This document shows, piece by piece, positions 9,205-17,804 of a DNA stretch of 64,000 nt. The notes beneath the pieces were generated by a model. That model worked only from the letters and a program-made list of their open reading frames with translations, had not been told where the DNA came from and searched no databases. Made by a program: the position numbers and the translations under genes. Position 1 is the stretch's first letter. Every line of letters starts with the position of its first letter. Source of the stretch: Nocardia macrotermitis (GTDB lineage Bacteria; Actinomycetota; Actinomycetes; Mycobacteriales; Mycobacteriaceae); the NCBI RefSeq assembly GCF_009604405.1, contig NZ_WEGK01000002.1, forward strand, positions 496,001 to 560,000. The letters run 5' to 3'.

Positions 9205-9372
9205 GCCTTTCCTGTGTTGGTCCGACTGTCGTGCCGCCCCGATGGTACGGGCCGTCGGCCGTCACGGGGTGTTCGGACCACATGATTGCGGGTGAACCTG
9301 AGAGCACCTCGAGATTTCCGTCCCCGGATGTGTGAACTCTCGGTATCCGACCGGGATTTCCGGTGACGAAAT

Positions 9373-10221
9373 CTAGAGATCGGCGAGGCGACGCCGCTGT
9401 TCGGCGATATCGAACCGGGCCGGCGGCCAGTCCAGATCCAATTTCCCCAAGGCATCGATGAGCAACTCGGTGACCGCGAGCCGGGAGTACCACTTGCGGT
9501 CCGACGGGATGACGTACCAGGGCGCGTACTCGGTGCAGGTGCGGTCCAGGACCGCCTGGTACGCCTCCTGATAGGCGGGCCAGTAGGCGCGCTCGTCGAT
9601 ATCGGCGGGATCGAATTTCCAGTACTTGTCGGGGCGGTCGAGCCGCTGGGTGAGGCGTTTGCGCTGCTCGTCGAGGGAGACGAACATGGCGACCTTGATG
9701 ATGGTGGTGCCCGCGTTGGCGGCCGTGCGTTCGAAACGGTTGATCTCGTCGTAGCGCTTGCCCCAGACGTCCGGCGGGACCAGATCGTGCACCCGCACGA
9801 CCAGGACGTCCTCGTAGTGCGAACGGTCGAACACCCCGATCTGCCCGCCGCGCGGCAGTTGTCTGCGGATTCGCCACAGGTAGTGGTGGCGGCGTTCCTG
9901 CGCGCTGGGCACGCCGAAGGCGGCGTGATCCACGCCCTGCGGATCCACCGAGCCGATCACGTGCCGCACGATGCCGCCCTTGCCCGCGGTGTCCATCCCC
10001 TGCAACACCAGCAGGATGTTGCGGGGGTCGCCGGAGCGGCCGTTGGCGTAGAGCTTCTCCTGGAGGCCGGACAGCACCGCGCGACGCTCTTCGAGCAGTA
10101 GTTCACCGGCCTTCTTGTCGCCGCGGAATCCCGGAGTGGCATTGGTGTCCAGGTCGGCGACCCGCACCCCGCTGGCGTGCAGTGCTTCGGTGACCGGAAC
10201 GGACCAGGGCGATTTGGGCAT
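9373..10221 (-). CDS. ppk2: polyphosphate kinase 2 family protein
   Basis: A 282-residue single-domain PPK2. The P-loop GMDTAGKGG (about residues 75-83) and Walker B/lid region FDRSHYEDV are intact, with a following Arg/Lys-rich lid. Family members transfer phosphate between polyphosphate and nucleotides; short single-domain forms often make ADP or ATP from AMP or ADP, but the class cannot be settled by eye. The next gene upstream is on the same strand but separated by a repeat array, so it is probably transcribed independently. A second polyphosphate-related gene, ppx2, lies at the far end of the window. Confidence 0.9.
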   Translation of the reverse strand: MPKSPWSVPVTEALHASGVRVADLDTNATPGFRGDKKAGELLLEERRAVLSGLQEKLYANGRSGDPRNILLVLQGMDTAGKGGIVRHVIGSVDPQGVDHAAFGVPSAQERRHHYLWRIRRQLPRGGQIGVFDRSHYEDVLVVRVHDLVPPDVWGKRYDEINRFERTAANAGTTIIKVAMFVSLDEQRKRLTQRLDRPDKYWKFDPADIDERAYWPAYQEAYQAVLDRTCTEYAPWYVIPSDRKWYSRLAVTELLIDALGKLDLDWPPARFDIAEQRRRLADL

Positions 10222-10267
10222 ACAGGCAGTATGGCCGCGTTCGGAGGAGGGGTGTTCGAGGCGGGTG

Positions 10268-10532
10268 CGTGTCAGCGTCGGCGTTTGCCTGGGGAAGCGT
10301 CGGCGTTTTAGTCCGGGGCAGCGTCGAAGTTTGTGCGGGGAGAGAGGGTCGGCGTGCGTGCGAGCAGTGTCGGCCTTTAGTCCGGGGCAGCGTCCGGCGT
10401 GTGTGCGGGGAGCGTCGGCGTTCGCGTGGGGCAGCGTCGGCGTTTGCTGGGGCAGCGTCGGCGTTTGCTGGGGCAGCGTAGACGTTTGCTGGGGCAGCGT
10501 AGACGTTTGCTGGGGCAGCGTAGACGTTTGCC
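10268..10532. repeat. degenerate tandem array ending in five near-perfect 21-bp units
   Basis: Five 21-bp units begin at 10428, 10449, 10470, 10491 and 10512. Two carry the core GCAGCGTCGGCGTTTG, and three have AGA in place of CGG. Older, less regular copies of the same GCGTCGGCGTTT core extend left to about 10268. The array fills the gap between ppk2 and the EspG-like gene. Because 21 is a multiple of three, the unit reads through without stops and gives a false Cys/Trp/Gly/Val-rich open frame. Confidence 0.9.
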
Positions 10533-10554
10533 CGGTGCGGGTGCGGTGGTTCGC

Positions 10555-11232
10555 TCAGTGGACGCCGGCGAGTAGCCGCAGTTGTGCGGCGAACGCGTCG
10601 TCGTCGACCGGGGTCAGGGTGAGCTGGTCGGCGGTGGTGAGCAGGTAGCGGCCGTCGCCCGCGACGTCGAGCCAGGTGCGGTGCCAGGTCGGGGGCGGGG
10701 CCGGATTCGACGGGGCGGTGGTCACGGTGACGATGCCGCGCGAATCGACCGGCGCCCGCAGTGCGCGCTGGAAAGCCGCTGGTCCGGCCGGTATCGGATG
10801 ACGCCCGCTGACCAGGACCGCGCGCTGCGCCTCGCGCATGACCGCGGTGCGCCCGGCCGGAGCCGAACCGATCACCTCGACGAGACGTTCGCCGATCGCC
10901 GGGGCGGGCGCGAGCATCACCACGATCGAATCGCCGCGCGCGATCAGGATCGCGGCGTGGGTGAGCGTGACCGCGGCGCAGGCCAGGATGCGTTCGGGCG
11001 CGGAACCGGGGGCGGAACGTTCACCGGAGACGGTGAGCGTGGTCAGATCGGTGCGTGCGCACAGCAGCAGGGCCGCGGCCAGATCGGGATCGGTGTTGCG
11101 GGCGTACTGCTGCCGCAGACCGGGGGCGGGCGTGGTCGGGATGGCCGCGTTGACGGGATAGGGCCGGAAATCCACGCCGGTTTCGCTGGTCCAGACGTGC
11201 GCGAACTCGTCCGTCGTGAGCACCCACCGCAC
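10555..11232 (-). CDS. EspG-family ESX secretion-associated protein, solitary
   Basis: A 225-residue cytosolic protein beginning VRWVLTTDEFAHVWTSETG, the characteristic opening of EspG proteins: a W-x-L/F-T-x-D/P-E-F pattern, then W and a Pro-Tyr-Pro. In mycobacteria EspG binds PE-PPE heterodimers and keeps them soluble before type VII secretion. GTG at 11232 is chosen because GGAGG lies nine bases upstream and the family motif starts immediately. No PPE, WXG100 or Ecc gene is adjacent, unlike the second EspG-like gene at 27.2-27.9 kb, so its cargo is unknown. Confidence 0.8.
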   Translation of the reverse strand: MRWVLTTDEFAHVWTSETGVDFRPYPVNAAIPTTPAPGLRQQYARNTDPDLAAALLLCARTDLTTLTVSGERSAPGSAPERILACAAVTLTHAAILIARGDSIVVMLAPAPAIGERLVEVIGSAPAGRTAVMREAQRAVLVSGRHPIPAGPAAFQRALRAPVDSRGIVTVTTAPSNPAPPPTWHRTWLDVAGDGRYLLTTADQLTLTPVDDDAFAAQLRLLAGVH

Positions 11233-11397
11233 TAGCCGCGGCCTCCGTGTGCACGGTGACGTGGTCCGATGTGAATGATGGCTGCCTCCGCGGAGCTCAG
11301 GCGGGTCCACCGCGACACTACCGGAGGGTAATCGTACCGCGAACAGCTCGCGGATGTGATCTATGACATGTCCAATCCCGCTGCCGCGGAATATCTT

Positions 11398-12030
11398 TCA
11401 CTCCGGACGTGTCGCGCTGAGATATTGCAGCAGGCCGTGCACCCGCTGTTCCACCTCCACCAGCCCGGCCTGGGCGAACAGTGCGGGGAACAGATCCAGG
11501 TCGAACAACCGCAGTCCGCTGATGCCGCCGATCACCGTGCCGGCGCGGCCGAACCAGTTCTCGTCGCGGTGGCTGGTGCTGATCGCGATGCGGCCGCCCG
11601 GCGCGAGCACCCGGATCATCTCCTGCGCGGCGGTCAGCGGATCGGGGATCAGATACAGCGCGCCGAAACAGCAGACCGCGTCGAAACTGCCGTCCGGGAA
11701 CGGGAGCCGGCGGGCGTCGCCGCGCACGTAGCCGACGTGCGGTCCGGCGTTGTCGGCGCGAGCGCGGCGCAGCATCGGCACCGAGAAGTCGATGCCGACC
11801 GCCTGACCTCCCGGGGCCAGCTGCTCACTCAGGTAGTGCGTGAAATTGCCTGGGCCGCAAGCGATGTCGAGTACCGAGTGGGCGCGGTCCAGATGCAGTG
11901 TGCGGGCGGCGTCGACGCGGTCGGCCTGCATGGTCCGCCCGGTGGCGATGAAGAATCCGGCCGGACGCCAGGCCCGCTCGTAGATCATCGCGAAGGCCGG
12001 ATGGTTCATGGTGCGTCGGGCCAGGTTCAT
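11398..12030 (-). CDS. class I SAM-dependent methyltransferase
   Basis: A 210-residue methyltransferase. The SAM-binding motif VLDIACGPGNFT is near residue 53, the acidic loop residue follows in GIDFS, and the post-motif region DGSFDAVCC and RVLAPGGR are typical of the UbiE/small-molecule group. The substrate is not apparent. It lies 33 bases downstream of the enoyl-reductase-like gene on the same strand and is probably cotranscribed with it and the UbiB-like gene. That grouping hints at lipid or quinone chemistry but does not prove it. Confidence 0.85.
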   Translation of the reverse strand: MNLARRTMNHPAFAMIYERAWRPAGFFIATGRTMQADRVDAARTLHLDRAHSVLDIACGPGNFTHYLSEQLAPGGQAVGIDFSVPMLRRARADNAGPHVGYVRGDARRLPFPDGSFDAVCCFGALYLIPDPLTAAQEMIRVLAPGGRIAISTSHRDENWFGRAGTVIGGISGLRLFDLDLFPALFAQAGLVEVEQRVHGLLQYLSATRPE

Positions 12031-12063
12031 CGGGGGACTCTTTCGGAACTCGGAAACTGTGCG

Positions 12064-13509
12064 TCAGGCGGTGGTGACGTCGATCGTGATGCCCGCGGCC
12101 CGCAGCCGCTCGGTGAGCGGATCGCCCATCGCCGAACCGGGCGTCAGCACGCCCGCGATCTCGGGCAGTTCGTCGAACGCCAGGCACAGACCGGCCTGAC
12201 CCAGCATCACCGCGGTCGCCTGATAACCCGGATCCCCTTGTCCGGCAAAGGTACACACGTACTTCGTGCCGGAGGTGGTGTTCGCGAACGTCTTCATGGT
12301 GAACCAGCCGCTGTTGCGGGTCTGCTCGTCCGGCCCGGTGCCCGGCGCGGGCAGCAGGCGATCCAGCAGCCGCCGCCCCAGCGGGACGCGCGACAGCAGC
12401 GCACCGGCCGTCATCATCGCCACCATGCCGCCGGAGATACCGGCCGCCACCAGCGGGGACAGCGGTGAGCTGCCCGCGCTCATCACCTCGCGATACCGGA
12501 AGTTCTTGCCGTACACCCAGCCCAGCAGGCCGTTGGTGCGCCGCACGATCTTGGTGTTGTGGCTGGCCATGACGAACGTCGCGACCCAGCCCCGCAGGCT
12601 CGGATCGATCGCCGAGGCGCGCTGCCACGCCTGATCGGTCTGCCGCCCCACATCCGGATCCATCGACTTGTCCGGACTCAGCGAATACGGGTGTGCCAGA
12701 ACCGATCCGCGCGACGGGTTCGCCGCGACGTCCTCCATCATCGCGCGCCCGGAATCGATGGTGCCGCCGCTCGCGCCGCCCTTCAACCAGGCGACCAGGG
12801 TGGTGTCGGTGAGTTCGCCGGTGTTGTCCTCGACGGTGCGCCGGTACAGCCGGTACACACTCAGATCCGACGGAATCGAGTCGTAGCCACAGGAATTCAC
12901 GATTTTCGCGCCGGATTCCGCTGCGGTGTCGTGGAATTGGTCGATGCAGTCGCGAATGAACAGCGGCTCACCGGTCAGATCGGCGTAGTGCGTGCCCGCC
13001 GCGGCGCACGCGCGGACCATGCCCATGCCGTAGCGCAGGTACGGGCCGACAGTGGTGACCACGACCTTGGTGCGCGCGGCCAACTCGTCCAGCGCATTCT
13101 GATCGGACGAATCCGCAACCAGCAGTTGCCAATTCGCGGCCTCGGGCCCGAGTTCGGCACGTACCGCGGCCAACTTCTCCGCCGAACGCCCGGCCAGCGC
13201 GATGCGCGCGCCCGCCGGCGCCGCCCCGAGCACGTACCGCGCGGTCAGCGTGCCGACGAAACCCGTTGCGCCGTACAGCACCAAGTCGAATTCTCGCGCC
13301 GTGTTCCGCGCGATGCTCGCGGGTGACTCGGCGTTCTCCGAGGACTCGGTGCTTGTCGATGCTGGACTGACCGCCGGGGACGTGGTGTCCTGCTGTGCGG
13401 CGCTGCTCGCGCCCGATGTGCTGTTCGCCGGGGACGCGGCGTCCTGCGATGACATGCTGCTCTCCGAAGGCGCGGAGTCGTCCGGTGATTCGCTGCTCTG
13501 CGAGGTCAT
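12064..13509 (-). CDS. saccharopine dehydrogenase-like / trans-acting enoyl reductase family protein with Ser-rich N-terminus
   Basis: A 481-residue protein. Residues about 73-480 match the saccharopine dehydrogenase NADP-binding family used in actinobacteria as trans-acting enoyl reductases (Rv2449c/Rv2953-like): YGATGFVGTLTARYV at the Rossmann fold, then GRSAEKL, TVGPYLRYG, YADLTGE and CGYDSIPSD. Such proteins act in cytosolic lipid or polyketide assembly. The first ~70 residues are low-complexity Ser/Ala/Thr/Glu and not part of the family. They appear to be translated, because GGGAG stands five bases before the ATG at 13509. The substrate is unknown. Confidence 0.85.
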   Translation of the reverse strand: MTSQSSESPDDSAPSESSMSSQDAASPANSTSGASSAAQQDTTSPAVSPASTSTESSENAESPASIARNTAREFDLVLYGATGFVGTLTARYVLGAAPAGARIALAGRSAEKLAAVRAELGPEAANWQLLVADSSDQNALDELAARTKVVVTTVGPYLRYGMGMVRACAAAGTHYADLTGEPLFIRDCIDQFHDTAAESGAKIVNSCGYDSIPSDLSVYRLYRRTVEDNTGELTDTTLVAWLKGGASGGTIDSGRAMMEDVAANPSRGSVLAHPYSLSPDKSMDPDVGRQTDQAWQRASAIDPSLRGWVATFVMASHNTKIVRRTNGLLGWVYGKNFRYREVMSAGSSPLSPLVAAGISGGMVAMMTAGALLSRVPLGRRLLDRLLPAPGTGPDEQTRNSGWFTMKTFANTTSGTKYVCTFAGQGDPGYQATAVMLGQAGLCLAFDELPEIAGVLTPGSAMGDPLTERLRAAGITIDVTTA

Positions 13510-13534
13510 GGGATCTCCCGTTCGATGCTGGGGA

Positions 13535-15109
13535 TCACGCCTTGCCGCGTCGTTTGCCGGACTTGGGCGTGGTCGTTTCTGTGGTCGGCGCGGATTTCGC
13601 GGTGGCAGACGCCGCTGTCTTCGCGCCCGGCGTTGCCTCGGCCCGCTGGGCGAGCCAGGCCTGATGCGCCTTGCCCAATTCGGTGACCGGGGCGTCGCCG
13701 TAGACCCATTCCCGCGCGATGCGATGCCAGTTGTTCGTGGCCCGCAACTGGCCCAGCACCCCGAATGTCATGAAATCCGCGCGCCGGGAGAACAGATGCT
13801 CCGGGGGCAGGGTCTGCTGTTTCATCCCGGCGTGCTCGGTGGCGCGCGGGTCGATCGCCAGCACGGCCGCACCGCTGGCCAGTTCGGGGGTGATGGTCAG
13901 ATCCTCGTCCAGCAGCGCCCACTCGATCGCGGACAGGCAGTACTCCAGACATTCCTCGGCCGTCACCTCCTCCGGCGAATCGATGATGCCGTGCTCGATC
14001 ATCAGCGTACGCAGATCCTCCGCGCGGTCCTCGGCCGCGGCCCGGATGCACTCCAGCTCGAACTCCACGTCGGCCGGGCGCATCCGGTTGTAGAGCCCGA
14101 AGTCCAGGAACGCCACCCGGCCGTCCTCGCCGAGCAGGATGTTGCCCGGATGCGGGTCGCCGCAGAACTCGTTGAAGGTGTAGAGCGAGCCCACGTAGAA
14201 GCGGTAGATGATCTCGCCGATCCGATTGCGTTCGGCCGCAGGCAGTTCCCGGATCTCGGTGAAACCCCGGCCCGGGAAGAACTCCGTCACCAGCACGTGG
14301 GTGCTGGACAGTTCCGGCATGCTGGCCGGGACCGCGATGAACGGATGATCGGCGTAGAGCTCGGCGATCTGCCGCTGGGTGAGGGCCTCGGTGGTGTAGT
14401 CGAGCTCGCTCTCCAGGTGCAGGCGCAACTCGTCCAGCACGGCCGGGGTCACCCACGGCATGGCCGCGGCCAGGATGCGCCGGAACATGGCCAGATTCTT
14501 CAGATCCGCGCGGACCGCGGCGTCGATGCCCGGGTACTGCACCTTCACCGCGACATCGCGCCCGTCGTGCAGTTTCGCGCGATACACCTGGCCGATCGAG
14601 GCCGCCGCGATCGGTTCGGGATCGAATTCGGCGAACAGTTCGGTCAGCGGGCGGCCGAAATCGGTTTCGATGAGTTCGCGCATGGTCTCGAAGGACACCT
14701 CGGGCGCGCTGTCGCGCAGCACCGCGAGACGATGCTGGAAACGTTCCCGGTGTTCGGTCGGCACGACGTCCATGTCCAGCACCGACAGGATCTGCCCGAG
14801 TTTCATCGCGACACCCTTCATGGTGCCCAGCACGATGACCATCTGCTCGGTCGCGCGGATCGTGGACTCCTCGGCCATGCGGGCGCGCACCTCTTCCGAG
14901 CGCCCGCGCATGGAACGACGAGTCTTCTGCGCGCGCAACACATTTCCCGCGACGGCGACACCCAGTTTGGTACCCCGGGCGATTCTGGAGGTCGGGATCT
15001 CCTTGGCGCGTTTGCGGGCTTTGGGAGCCTTGGCCGCAGGGGGATCGACCTCCTGCGCAGGGGCTGTGGTCTCCGCCTGATCCTCGGGTTTACCGGGTGA
15101 TTTAGCCAT
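13535..15109 (-). CDS. ABC1/UbiB (AarF) family atypical kinase
   Basis: A 524-residue protein of the UbiB/COQ8 family. Family signatures are present in order: MKLGQ (the KxGQ helix, near 102), PIAAASIGQVY (Ala-rich loop replacing the glycine-rich loop), VAVKVQYPG (ATP-lysine), DPHPGN (catalytic loop) and FLDFGL (metal-binding DFG-like motif). Basic low-complexity tails occur at both ends. UbiB proteins support isoprenoid-quinone metabolism or lipid transport, probably through ATPase activity; the role in actinobacteria is unsettled. It ends 26 bases before the next minus-strand gene and likely heads a three-gene operon. Confidence 0.88.
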   Translation of the reverse strand: MAKSPGKPEDQAETTAPAQEVDPPAAKAPKARKRAKEIPTSRIARGTKLGVAVAGNVLRAQKTRRSMRGRSEEVRARMAEESTIRATEQMVIVLGTMKGVAMKLGQILSVLDMDVVPTEHRERFQHRLAVLRDSAPEVSFETMRELIETDFGRPLTELFAEFDPEPIAAASIGQVYRAKLHDGRDVAVKVQYPGIDAAVRADLKNLAMFRRILAAAMPWVTPAVLDELRLHLESELDYTTEALTQRQIAELYADHPFIAVPASMPELSSTHVLVTEFFPGRGFTEIRELPAAERNRIGEIIYRFYVGSLYTFNEFCGDPHPGNILLGEDGRVAFLDFGLYNRMRPADVEFELECIRAAAEDRAEDLRTLMIEHGIIDSPEEVTAEECLEYCLSAIEWALLDEDLTITPELASGAAVLAIDPRATEHAGMKQQTLPPEHLFSRRADFMTFGVLGQLRATNNWHRIAREWVYGDAPVTELGKAHQAWLAQRAEATPGAKTAASATAKSAPTTETTTPKSGKRRGKA

Positions 15110-15337
15110 ATGTGTCGGCCTGTCCTTCAGAGCTGCTGCGGGCTGTGATGCGCTGGGGAGTCACGTCGAGGCGGTGTTCGGTTGTCGTGCGTCGAGTCGG
15201 CGGCCGGAACCGTGGTCGCCGGGCACCGTGGATCTTCGCCGGTGCGAACGGGACGCGGCGAGTTCGCCCGCCGGGGCCGCGTGCGGTGCCGCCGATGCTC
15301 CAGGGGTTCCCCGTATGCCTCGGCGGGTTGCTCCGCG

Positions 15338-15376
15338 CCGTCACCCGACATCAGATTCACCGATGTCGGGTGACGG
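15338..15376 (-). terminator. hairpin terminator of the TetR gene
   Basis: Perfect 15-bp arms at 15338-15352 and 15362-15376 with a 9-nt loop. On the minus strand it begins directly after the stop codon at 15378-15380. The rest of the gap to 15109 shows no gene. Confidence 0.8.
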
Positions 15377-15377
15377 G

Positions 15378-16118
15378 TCAAGCGTCGCCGGGTTCGGGCA
15401 GGCTGTGCGGGGCGGAATTGAAGCGGGCGGGGGAGCCGCCGGCGCGGACCATCCCCTCGATCGCGCTCCAGGCCATCATGGTCATGTGATCGAGCATGGT
15501 GTCCGCGGACATGCCGCGATTGCCGATCCACCAGTCCGTCGCCAGCTGGACGCCGCCGACCAGGACGTACGCGTACAGCTCGACGCCTTCGGTGTCGATG
15601 TCGCGCCCGAATGCCTTGTCGCGTAGGACCGCCGCGACGATGTCGGCGAAGAGTTTCTCGAAGTCCGCGAGCGTGGACTTGTCGGTGGAGGAGCCGTAAC
15701 CCAGGATGAACCGGTACACGTCGGTATCGGCGTCCACGGTGTGCACGTAGGCGGCGAGGGTGTTGCGGACCAGCTGGTATTCCTCGAGGTCGTCGCTGAT
15801 CGCGTCGTAGATGCGCGGCATCAGGGTGGTCTCGATGAACCGCTCCATGGTGGCGCGGGTCAGATCGTTCTTGTCCGAGAAGTACCGGTACAGAACGGTT
15901 TTCGAGACACCGATCTCGCTCGCGATCTCGTCCATGCCGACATCGCCACCCCGTTTGCGAATCGCTGCCAGGGTGCCGTCGACCAATTCCTCGCGGCGGT
16001 CGATCTTGTGCTGGTGCCAGCGCCGCTTGCGGCCATCCACCCGGACCGTACGCGCCGGGCTGGAGTTGAGGGCGGCTTCGGTGGACAGGGTGACTCCTCG
16101 TGTCGGGTACGGGGCCAC
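15378..16118 (-). CDS. TetR/AcrR-family transcriptional regulator (positional match to MadR/Rv0472c)
   Basis: A 246-residue regulator with an N-terminal helix-turn-helix: MDEIASEIGVSKTVLYRYFS around residues 62-81. The C-terminal ligand domain is large. Its position beside a divergent DUF445 gene, followed by XRE and hbhA genes, matches M. tuberculosis Rv0472c. That protein is known as MadR, a TetR repressor of fatty-acid desaturase genes that responds to acyl-CoA. Orthology here is inferred from gene order. The start is uncertain: GTG at 16118 has no spaced ribosome site, while GAGGAG lies five bases before a CTG at codon 11. Candidate operators are listed at 17.7, 19.4 and 20.8 kb. Confidence 0.82.
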   Translation of the reverse strand: MAPYPTRGVTLSTEAALNSSPARTVRVDGRKRRWHQHKIDRREELVDGTLAAIRKRGGDVGMDEIASEIGVSKTVLYRYFSDKNDLTRATMERFIETTLMPRIYDAISDDLEEYQLVRNTLAAYVHTVDADTDVYRFILGYGSSTDKSTLADFEKLFADIVAAVLRDKAFGRDIDTEGVELYAYVLVGGVQLATDWWIGNRGMSADTMLDHMTMMAWSAIEGMVRAGGSPARFNSAPHSLPEPGDA

Positions 16119-16232
16119 TCCAGCTTAGGTCCTTCCGATCTGCCGTGTTCCAGGTTCGCGGAGGCCACTTCGGACAGGTACCGGAGTGCGGCCCGAACCG
16201 TGCGAGTCGGATGAGCGGACCAGAATGGAAAT

Positions 16233-17708
16233 ATGGAGCAATCTCCCGGCAGTGCCTCACGCGGGGCCGATGCAGTGTCCACGGGCCCCGATCCGGTGCG
16301 GACGGGCGTCACCGGCACCTCGCTCGCACCGTCCCCGAACACCGTTCCGAACGGTTCCGGCGGCCCCTCCCGAGCGATTCGGGGAGTGGGAAATACCACA
16401 TCCGGGCCCGACCACCGGGATGCGCCCGGCTCGTTCGCGGAGCTGATGGACGACTCCGGCAAACGTCGCGATCTGCGGCGGATGAAGATCGTCGCCACGG
16501 CGTTCCTGGCCGGGGCGACGGTCGTCTATCTGCTGTGCTGCTGGATCGGTTCGCGCGGCGCGGGCGGCAACTGGGTCGGCTATGTGCGCGCGGCCTCGGA
16601 GGCGGGCATGGTCGGCGCGCTCGCGGACTGGTTCGCGGTGACCGCGCTGTTCCGCCATCCGCTCGGCCTGCCCATCCCGCACACCGCGATCATCCGCAAG
16701 AAGAAGGATCAGCTCGGCGAGAGCCTCGGCAATTTCGTGCGGACCAACTTCCTGTCCCCGGAAACCGTGGTGGAGAAGGTGAATTCGGCGCAGATCTCGC
16801 TGCGGGTGGGGCGCTGGATGGCCGATCCGGCGCACGCCGCGCGGGTGTCCGAGGAATCCGCGACGATCCTGCGCGCGGCCATCGACGGGCTGCGCGACGA
16901 GGACGTCGAGCAGATCATCGACCAGACCATCGTCAAACGCATCGCCGATCCGCAGTGGGGTCCGCCGATCGGCCGGGTGCTGGCCGAACTGCTCGCCGAG
17001 AACCGCCAGGCCCCGCTGCTGGATCTGCTCGCCGAGCGCGCGCACCAGTGGGCGCTGGGCAGCCAGGAGACCCTGGATCGGATCGTGGCGACCGAATCAC
17101 CTTCGTGGGCACCGAAATTCGTGAACGATATGCTGGCCGAGCGGGTCTACCGGGAGCTGGTCGAGTTCACCTGGAAGATCCGTTCGCAGCCCGATCACGA
17201 GGTGCGGCTGGCGGCCAACCGCTTCCTCGAGCAGTTCGCCGACGATCTGCAACACGACGAGGCGATGATCGCCAAGGCCGAGCGGATCAAGGCCGAGATC
17301 ATGGGCCGCGAGGAGATCACCGGCATGGCCCAGGCGACGTGGCGCGCGGCGAAGCGGCTGATCCTGGAGTCCGCCGACGATCCGAACAGCACGTTGCGGC
17401 GCAAGGTCACCGAGAACGTGCAGCAGCTCGGGCAGCGGCTGGCGGGCGAGCAGGGGATGCGCGAGAAGGTGGACGGCTGGCTCGAGCGCGGGGTGCGTTA
17501 TCTGGTGTCGAACTACGGTTCCGAGATCGCGACGCTGATCAGCGATACGGTGGCGCGGTGGGACGCCGAGGAGGCGAGCCGCAAGATCGAATTGCAGGCC
17601 GGCCGCGATCTGCAGTTCATCCGGATCAACGGAACGGTGGTCGGATCGCTGGCGGGATTGGTGATTTACGCCGTCTCGCATCTACTGTTCCCCGGCTGGT
17701 CGGGATAG
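16233..17708 (+). CDS. DUF445 family membrane-anchored protein
   Basis: A 491-residue protein. After a ~75-residue Ser/Gly/Pro-rich tail comes a transmembrane helix (about 88-108), then the DUF445 signature GALADWFAVTALFRHPLG, a long helical and charged middle section, and a second C-terminal transmembrane helix ending LLFPGWSG. This hairpin-like layout, with both ends in the membrane, is typical of the YjiN/DUF445 family, whose function is unknown. Position suggests it corresponds to Rv0473. It is divergent from the TetR gene with a 114-base gap and precedes the XRE gene, which has its own promoter. Confidence 0.85.
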   Translation: MEQSPGSASRGADAVSTGPDPVRTGVTGTSLAPSPNTVPNGSGGPSRAIRGVGNTTSGPDHRDAPGSFAELMDDSGKRRDLRRMKIVATAFLAGATVVYLLCCWIGSRGAGGNWVGYVRAASEAGMVGALADWFAVTALFRHPLGLPIPHTAIIRKKKDQLGESLGNFVRTNFLSPETVVEKVNSAQISLRVGRWMADPAHAARVSEESATILRAAIDGLRDEDVEQIIDQTIVKRIADPQWGPPIGRVLAELLAENRQAPLLDLLAERAHQWALGSQETLDRIVATESPSWAPKFVNDMLAERVYRELVEFTWKIRSQPDHEVRLAANRFLEQFADDLQHDEAMIAKAERIKAEIMGREEITGMAQATWRAAKRLILESADDPNSTLRRKVTENVQQLGQRLAGEQGMREKVDGWLERGVRYLVSNYGSEIATLISDTVARWDAEEASRKIELQAGRDLQFIRINGTVVGSLAGLVIYAVSHLLFPGWSG

Positions 17709-17730
17709 CTCCGACCGTGGTCATGATCGA

Positions 17731-17775
17731 GTGCTAACAAGAGTGCTTGCAAGAGTTAGCACCCTGTCCTAGAAT
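17731..17775 (+). promoter_or_regulatory. promoter with overlapping palindromes upstream of the XRE-hbhA operon (site A)
   Basis: TTGCAA at 17747-17752 is followed after 17 bases by TAGAAT at 17770-17775, a good SigA-type promoter 29 bases before the start codon. TGCTTGC (17744-17750) and GTTAGCA (17755-17761) form an imperfect palindrome over the -35 box. A second, exact one pairs GTGCTAAC (17731-17738) with GTTAGCAC (17755-17762). The first resembles the sites before the two hydrolase genes. Confidence 0.65.
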
Positions 17776-17804
17776 CGACGACACAACCGCCGGAAGGTTG
17801 AGTG

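Noticed and set aside
10115..10648. Plus-strand open frame rich in Cys, Trp, Gly and Val (CWGSVDV repeats)
   Set aside because: It is the translation of a 21-bp tandem repeat whose period is a multiple of three; it runs antisense into ppk2 and the EspG-like gene and has no convincing start.
13202..15100. Long plus-strand open frame of over 600 codons
   Set aside because: Antisense to the UbiB-family gene, which has all family motifs.
17731..17762. CIRCE heat-shock element before the XRE gene
   Set aside because: The half-sites are in reversed order (GTGCTAAC then GTTAGCAC instead of TTAGCACTC then GAGTGCTAA), and the downstream genes are not chaperonins.
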